Below, in pieces: positions 39,616 through 41,147 of a stretch of DNA of 41,147 bases. Location: assembly GCA_051162045.1 (NCBI GenBank), contig JBISDI010000035.1, one strand, 5' to 3'. The position numbers and the translations under genes are program-made. Source of the stretch: Anaerozeibacter quisquiliarum. Lineage in GTDB: Bacteria > Bacillota > Clostridia > Christensenellales > Aristaeellaceae. The notes below the pieces were generated by a model. That model searched no databases, was not told the origin of the DNA, and saw nothing but the letters and a program-made list of their open reading frames with translations. The first letter of the stretch is position 1. Every line of letters starts with the position of its first letter.

Positions 39616-41136
39616 TTAGTGGTTCGCCATCTTGGCGTACACGGGCAGCAGCGACTGGTAGCACAGCTCGAACAGCTCCTTGACCGGGCCGTAGGCACGG
39701 GCCGCCGCCGGGTCGCTCTCGTGCACCGACGTGACCTCGATGAAGCGCTCAATCGCGTCGAAATCCTTGAACAGCCCGACGCCCACGCCGCCGGTCACCG
39801 CCGCGCCCATCGAGGTGGCCTCCTCGAGCAGCCGGGGCACCTTGATGCGCGCGCCGTACACGTCGGCCATCATCTGCCGCCACACCGCGCCCTTCGCGCC
39901 GCCGCCGATCACCAGGATTTCCTCGATCGGGATGTGCTTGCGCAGGATATCGAGGATAATTGACAGGTTCATCGTCACCCCTTCGAGCACGCTGCGCAAA
40001 AGGTCCTTGCGCTCGTTTTCCATCTTGATGCCGAGAAAGCAGGCCCGCGCGTCCACGTTCCAACGCGGCGCGCGCTCGCCCAGCAGGTAGGGCAGGAAGA
40101 TAATGCCGTTCGAGCCGATCGGGCTCTTGGCCACCGCCCGGTTAATCAGCTCGTAGGGGCTGATGCCCCGCGCCTCGGCCTCGAGCGTCTCCCGTTGGCA
40201 GACTTGGCTCTTGAGCCAGTTATACGCGCCGCCCGCCGACTGCATCGTGCCGTTGGGCGCGTACTTGCCGGGCACGATGTGCGCCCAGGTCACCGTGCGC
40301 ATCTGATCGTCGAACACCGGTTGGTCGCTGGTGGACGCGATCCACGCCGAGCTGCCCACGTAGCTGAATGTCTTCCCCGGCTTCACCGAGCCCGCGCCCA
40401 CGTTGGCGCACAACCCGTCGCCGCCGCCCATGACCACCGGCGTGCCCGCCTTGAGAGCGGTGGCTTCGGCCGCCGCGCGCGTCACGCCGCCCGCCACGAA
40501 GGTGCTGGGTACAATCTCGGGCAGCTTGTCAGGGTCGATCCCGGACAGCTCGACCAGGCGCTCCGACCAATTGAATGCCTTCAGGTCCAGGCAGGCCATG
40601 CTGGTGGCGTCCGACGGCTCGGTGTAGAACGCGCCGGTCAGCCGCTGCACGATGAAGTCCTTGGCATTGAGCGTCTTATAGGTTTGCCTGTAGATGTCCG
40701 GCTCGTTGTCGCGCACCCACATCAGCTTTTGCAGCCCGTAGCTGGCGCTGTTGCGGTGGCCGGCGATGCGGTAGTAGTCGCGCGGGGCGATCTTCTCGGC
40801 AAGCGCCGCCTGCTGCGCCTGCGCGCGCTGGTCGGCCCAGATGATCGACTTGCGCAGCGCCTTGCCCTGCCTGTCCACGCACAGGCAGCCCATCATCTGC
40901 CCGCTGAAGCTGACGGCCGCGATGTCGCCGGGCGCGACGCCTGTCTTTGCAATGAGATTCTTGCTGGTCTCGCACACCGCGCGCCACCAGTCCTCAGGGT
41001 CCTGTTCCGCCCAGGTCTGGTTGAAGTAGTCGGTCGCGTAATTGTACACCGTGCTGCCGATCAGCGCGCCGTCCTCGCCGAACAGCGTGGCCTTGTTGCC
41101 CGACGTGCCCAGGTCGTGCGCCAGGATATACTTCAT
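39616..41136 (-). CDS. FGGY-family carbohydrate kinase 2
   Basis: 506 residues, xylulokinase-like, same length as kinase 1 but distinct in sequence. MKYILAHDLGTSGNKATLFG is the phosphate-binding start; VSFSGQMMGCLCVD and SIIWADQRAQAQ line the sugar site. The catalytic Asp is in VMGGGDGLCANVGAGSV (about residue 237), and YVGSSAWIAS, IIFLPYLLGERAPRWN and ILVIGGGAKGAVWRQMMADV complete the ATP site. This set is closer to classical xylulokinase than kinase 1. ATG 41136 follows GGGGTGGGG at the window edge; genes upstream are not visible. It was followed by a gluconolactonase-like gene, now broken. Confidence 0.92.
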   Translation of the reverse strand: MKYILAHDLGTSGNKATLFGEDGALIGSTVYNYATDYFNQTWAEQDPEDWWRAVCETSKNLIAKTGVAPGDIAAVSFSGQMMGCLCVDRQGKALRKSIIWADQRAQAQQAALAEKIAPRDYYRIAGHRNSASYGLQKLMWVRDNEPDIYRQTYKTLNAKDFIVQRLTGAFYTEPSDATSMACLDLKAFNWSERLVELSGIDPDKLPEIVPSTFVAGGVTRAAAEATALKAGTPVVMGGGDGLCANVGAGSVKPGKTFSYVGSSAWIASTSDQPVFDDQMRTVTWAHIVPGKYAPNGTMQSAGGAYNWLKSQVCQRETLEAEARGISPYELINRAVAKSPIGSNGIIFLPYLLGERAPRWNVDARACFLGIKMENERKDLLRSVLEGVTMNLSIILDILRKHIPIEEILVIGGGAKGAVWRQMMADVYGARIKVPRLLEEATSMGAAVTGGVGVGLFKDFDAIERFIEVTSVHESDPAAARAYGPVKELFELCYQSLLPVYAKMANH

Positions 41137-41147
41137 GTCCCCACCCC

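Overview
The window reads as a G+C-rich Firmicute chromosome, most likely a clostridial gut-type bacterium. The evidence is strong GGAGG ribosome binding sites, frequent GTG and TTG starts, a cupin-type glucose-6-phosphate isomerase, a ribose-type ABC importer with clostridial-style genes around it, and a siphovirus prophage of Firmicutes type. The genus cannot be fixed from sequence alone.

Region 1 (1 to about 24,130, all on +) is the late half of an HK97-type siphovirus prophage with a large serine recombinase at its right end. The order is: terminase large subunit, portal, ClpP-like prohead protease, capsid, four head-tail joining genes, major tail protein, tail chaperone with a -1 frameshift product, tape measure, distal tail protein, Gp37-like tail protein, two fibre/tip gene pairs, holin, endolysin, HTH protein, recombinase. 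The left end and early genes lie outside the window. Three accessory units interrupt this order. The first is an AT-rich gene of unknown function with its own promoter and terminator, between terminase and portal. The second is a Phd/RelE-type toxin-antitoxin pair with its own promoter and terminator, between tape measure and distal tail protein. The third is a GIY-YIG nuclease with two DUF4357 repeats, between holin and endolysin. These are candidate lysogen-expressed cargo, possibly defence genes.

Region 2 (24,130-27,000) is a short chromosomal stretch. It holds a P-loop kinase-like protein, a 56-residue DUF4177-like protein, a MerR regulator behind a promoter with a 19-bp spacer, and tRNA-Val(CAC) on the minus strand with its own promoter and terminator. 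A copy of the tRNA 5' segment and anticodon-like repeats flank the tRNA.

Region 3 (27,037-38,278, minus strand) is an 11-gene carbohydrate catabolic operon. In transcription order it encodes FGGY kinase, SDR dehydrogenase, DeoC-like aldolase, sugar-binding protein, ABC ATPase, permease, two zinc MDR dehydrogenases, an AroE-like dehydrogenase, cupin phosphoglucose isomerase and a KDPG aldolase with a half VOC domain. A divergent GntR/UTRA regulator (38,566-39,291) probably controls it: a perfect 14-bp palindrome lies almost wholly inside the operon promoter spacer. I read the set as uptake, oxidation, phosphorylation, isomerisation and aldol cleavage of a polyol or unusual sugar. The substrate is not known, and no dehydratase was seen.

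Region 4 (39,288-41,136) is a deletion scar of gene fragments followed by a second FGGY kinase on the minus strand, with its start at the window edge.
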